A stretch of 7,303 bases of DNA, from contig JAVBYA010000487.1 of NCBI GenBank assembly GCA_030824295.1, forward strand, positions 1-7,303, given 5' to 3'. This document shows positions 6,714-7,303 of this stretch, piece after piece; the first letter of the stretch is position 1, and each line of letters starts with the position of its first letter. The position numbers and the translations under genes are program-made. Under the pieces are notes generated by a model, which worked only from the letters and a program-made list of their open reading frames with translations, did not search any database and was not told the origin of the DNA. The stretch is from Bacteroidota bacterium (GTDB lineage Bacteria > Bacteroidota > Ignavibacteria > UBA10030 > UBA8401).

Positions 6714-7206
6714 AACTAACCTTCCTTTCGGTGAGCAGATCGTTCAAATATTTGACGGAGGCCGCGATCCCCTCTTTGCCGCCGATACGGTTCTCGATGG
6801 CGTTCATTTCGCGGTAGAGTGTTTCCACAGCATCCACGGCAGCGCGGGACGGGCGGCGGCGGACGGAATAGTATCCCACCGCCGTATTACTCCGGTCCAC
6901 GACCGGTGTGACGTTCGCCAGCACCCAATAATAGGCACCTGTGTTGCTCATATTCTTGACATAGGCGAAGATCTCATTTCCCGCCTGCACCGAATCCCAC
7001 AGGAGCTTGAAGACTCCCCGGGGCATATCGGGATGCCGGATGATGTTGTGCGGCTGACCGAGCAGTTCCTGCTCGGTGTAGCCGGCGAACGTGCAGAAGA
7101 CCCTGTTCGCATAGGTGATCTGACCTTTCAGATCGGTCTTCGAAACGATGAACTCGTTCTCTTTCATCACGAGCTCTTCATTGGTGGGCTGGACGGTCGG
7201 TCTCAT
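6688..7206 (-). CDS. Aer/CetB-like PAS-domain redox sensor, stand-alone
   Basis: A 172-residue soluble protein made of one PAS domain (about 12-120) and a C-terminal helical tail (121-172). Seen: VSKTDLKGQITYAN, GYTEQELLGQPHN, RHPDMP, KNMSNTGAYYWVLANVTP and GYYSVRRRPSR, all hallmarks of the Aer PAS family. From memory of E. coli Aer, the first 70 residues align without a gap, and R57, H58, D60 and W70, linked there to FAD binding, are all present. Family knowledge: Aer-type PAS domains sense cellular redox state through FAD. Aer is fused to a signalling domain, while Campylobacter CetB is a separate PAS protein that works with receptor CetA. The frame extends to ATG 7272, but ATG 7206 is chosen. 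It has AGGA 5 nt upstream and matches Aer from residue 1, and the extra 22 residues are Gln/Asn/Arg-rich. Its end overlaps the MCP start by 26 nt. Confidence 0.93.
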   Translation of the reverse strand: MRPTVQPTNEELVMKENEFIVSKTDLKGQITYANRVFCTFAGYTEQELLGQPHNIIRHPDMPRGVFKLLWDSVQAGNEIFAYVKNMSNTGAYYWVLANVTPVVDRSNTAVGYYSVRRRPSRAAVDAVETLYREMNAIENRIGGKEGIAASVKYLNDLLTERKVSYDQFILSL

Positions 7207-7303
7207 ATGGTTCCTGTTCTGCTGTTGTGAGGTACTTCGTTGTCTGTCAATTATGGTATTGTACGGACCCATTCTCTTTCACCACGCTTTTCGCTTTCGG
7301 TTC
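7207..7303 (-). other. upstream region of the PAS-MCP-cheB operon
   Basis: 97 nt to the window edge, with no gene I can support. An in-frame ATG at 7272 exists but is less likely to be used than ATG 7206. A TTGACA lies at about 7249-7254 on the minus strand, but no convincing -10 follows at the usual spacing. A TACAAT-like element is also present without a good -35. The operon promoter may lie here or beyond the edge. Confidence 0.4.

Noticed and set aside
7207..7272. Longer N-terminus for the PAS protein from ATG 7272
   Set aside because: ATG 7206 has the better SD and gives gap-free alignment with the Aer N-terminus; the extra 22 residues look untranslated.
1..7303. CRISPR arrays, tRNA or rRNA genes, insertion sequences
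   Set aside because: No spaced direct repeats, cloverleaf-like segments, transposase motifs or terminal inverted repeats were seen; nearly all the DNA is coding on the minus strand.

Overview
All seven genes in this window lie on the minus strand, so the biology reads from high coordinates to low. The content is chemotaxis and signal transduction in a motile Gram-negative bacterium. The evidence is an OprB-type outer-membrane porin with a signal peptide, a transmembrane methyl-accepting chemotaxis protein (MCP), and a CheB methylesterase. Genes are GC-rich, intergenic DNA is more AT-rich, and Shine-Dalgarno (SD) sites are clear. The phylum cannot be fixed from this window alone, and no marker gene is present.

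Upstream block (7206 to 3297): an Aer/CetB-type PAS protein, a 795-residue MCP and CheB form a compact operon. The PAS gene overlaps the MCP start by 26 nt, and the MCP and CheB are 9 nt apart with the CheB SD overlapping the MCP stop. The PAS protein aligns without gaps to the FAD-binding PAS domain of E. coli Aer, as I recall that sequence, including R57, H58, D60 and W70. The MCP has a periplasmic helical domain, two HAMP-like segments, a full signalling hairpin and a C-terminal zinc-binding CZB domain. Together they look like a split energy-taxis receptor of the CetA/CetB kind with extra inputs, plus its methylesterase.

Middle (3201 to 1969): a 410-residue carbohydrate-selective porin of the OprB family, 95 nt after cheB. 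Its true start is set by a strong SD. One hairpin precedes it and another spans its stop codon.

Regulatory gap (1781 to 1968): 188 nt, AT-rich, with a perfect 20-bp palindrome and a third copy of its half-site one 31-bp step away. It precedes the second operon.

Downstream block (1780 to 1): a 69-residue Cys/His-rich small protein of unknown function, a single-domain CheY-like response regulator (8 nt later), and a HEAT-repeat protein (25 nt later) that runs off the window edge. cheA, cheW and cheR are not in the window. A CheB acting on this receptor would need a CheR and a CheA encoded elsewhere.
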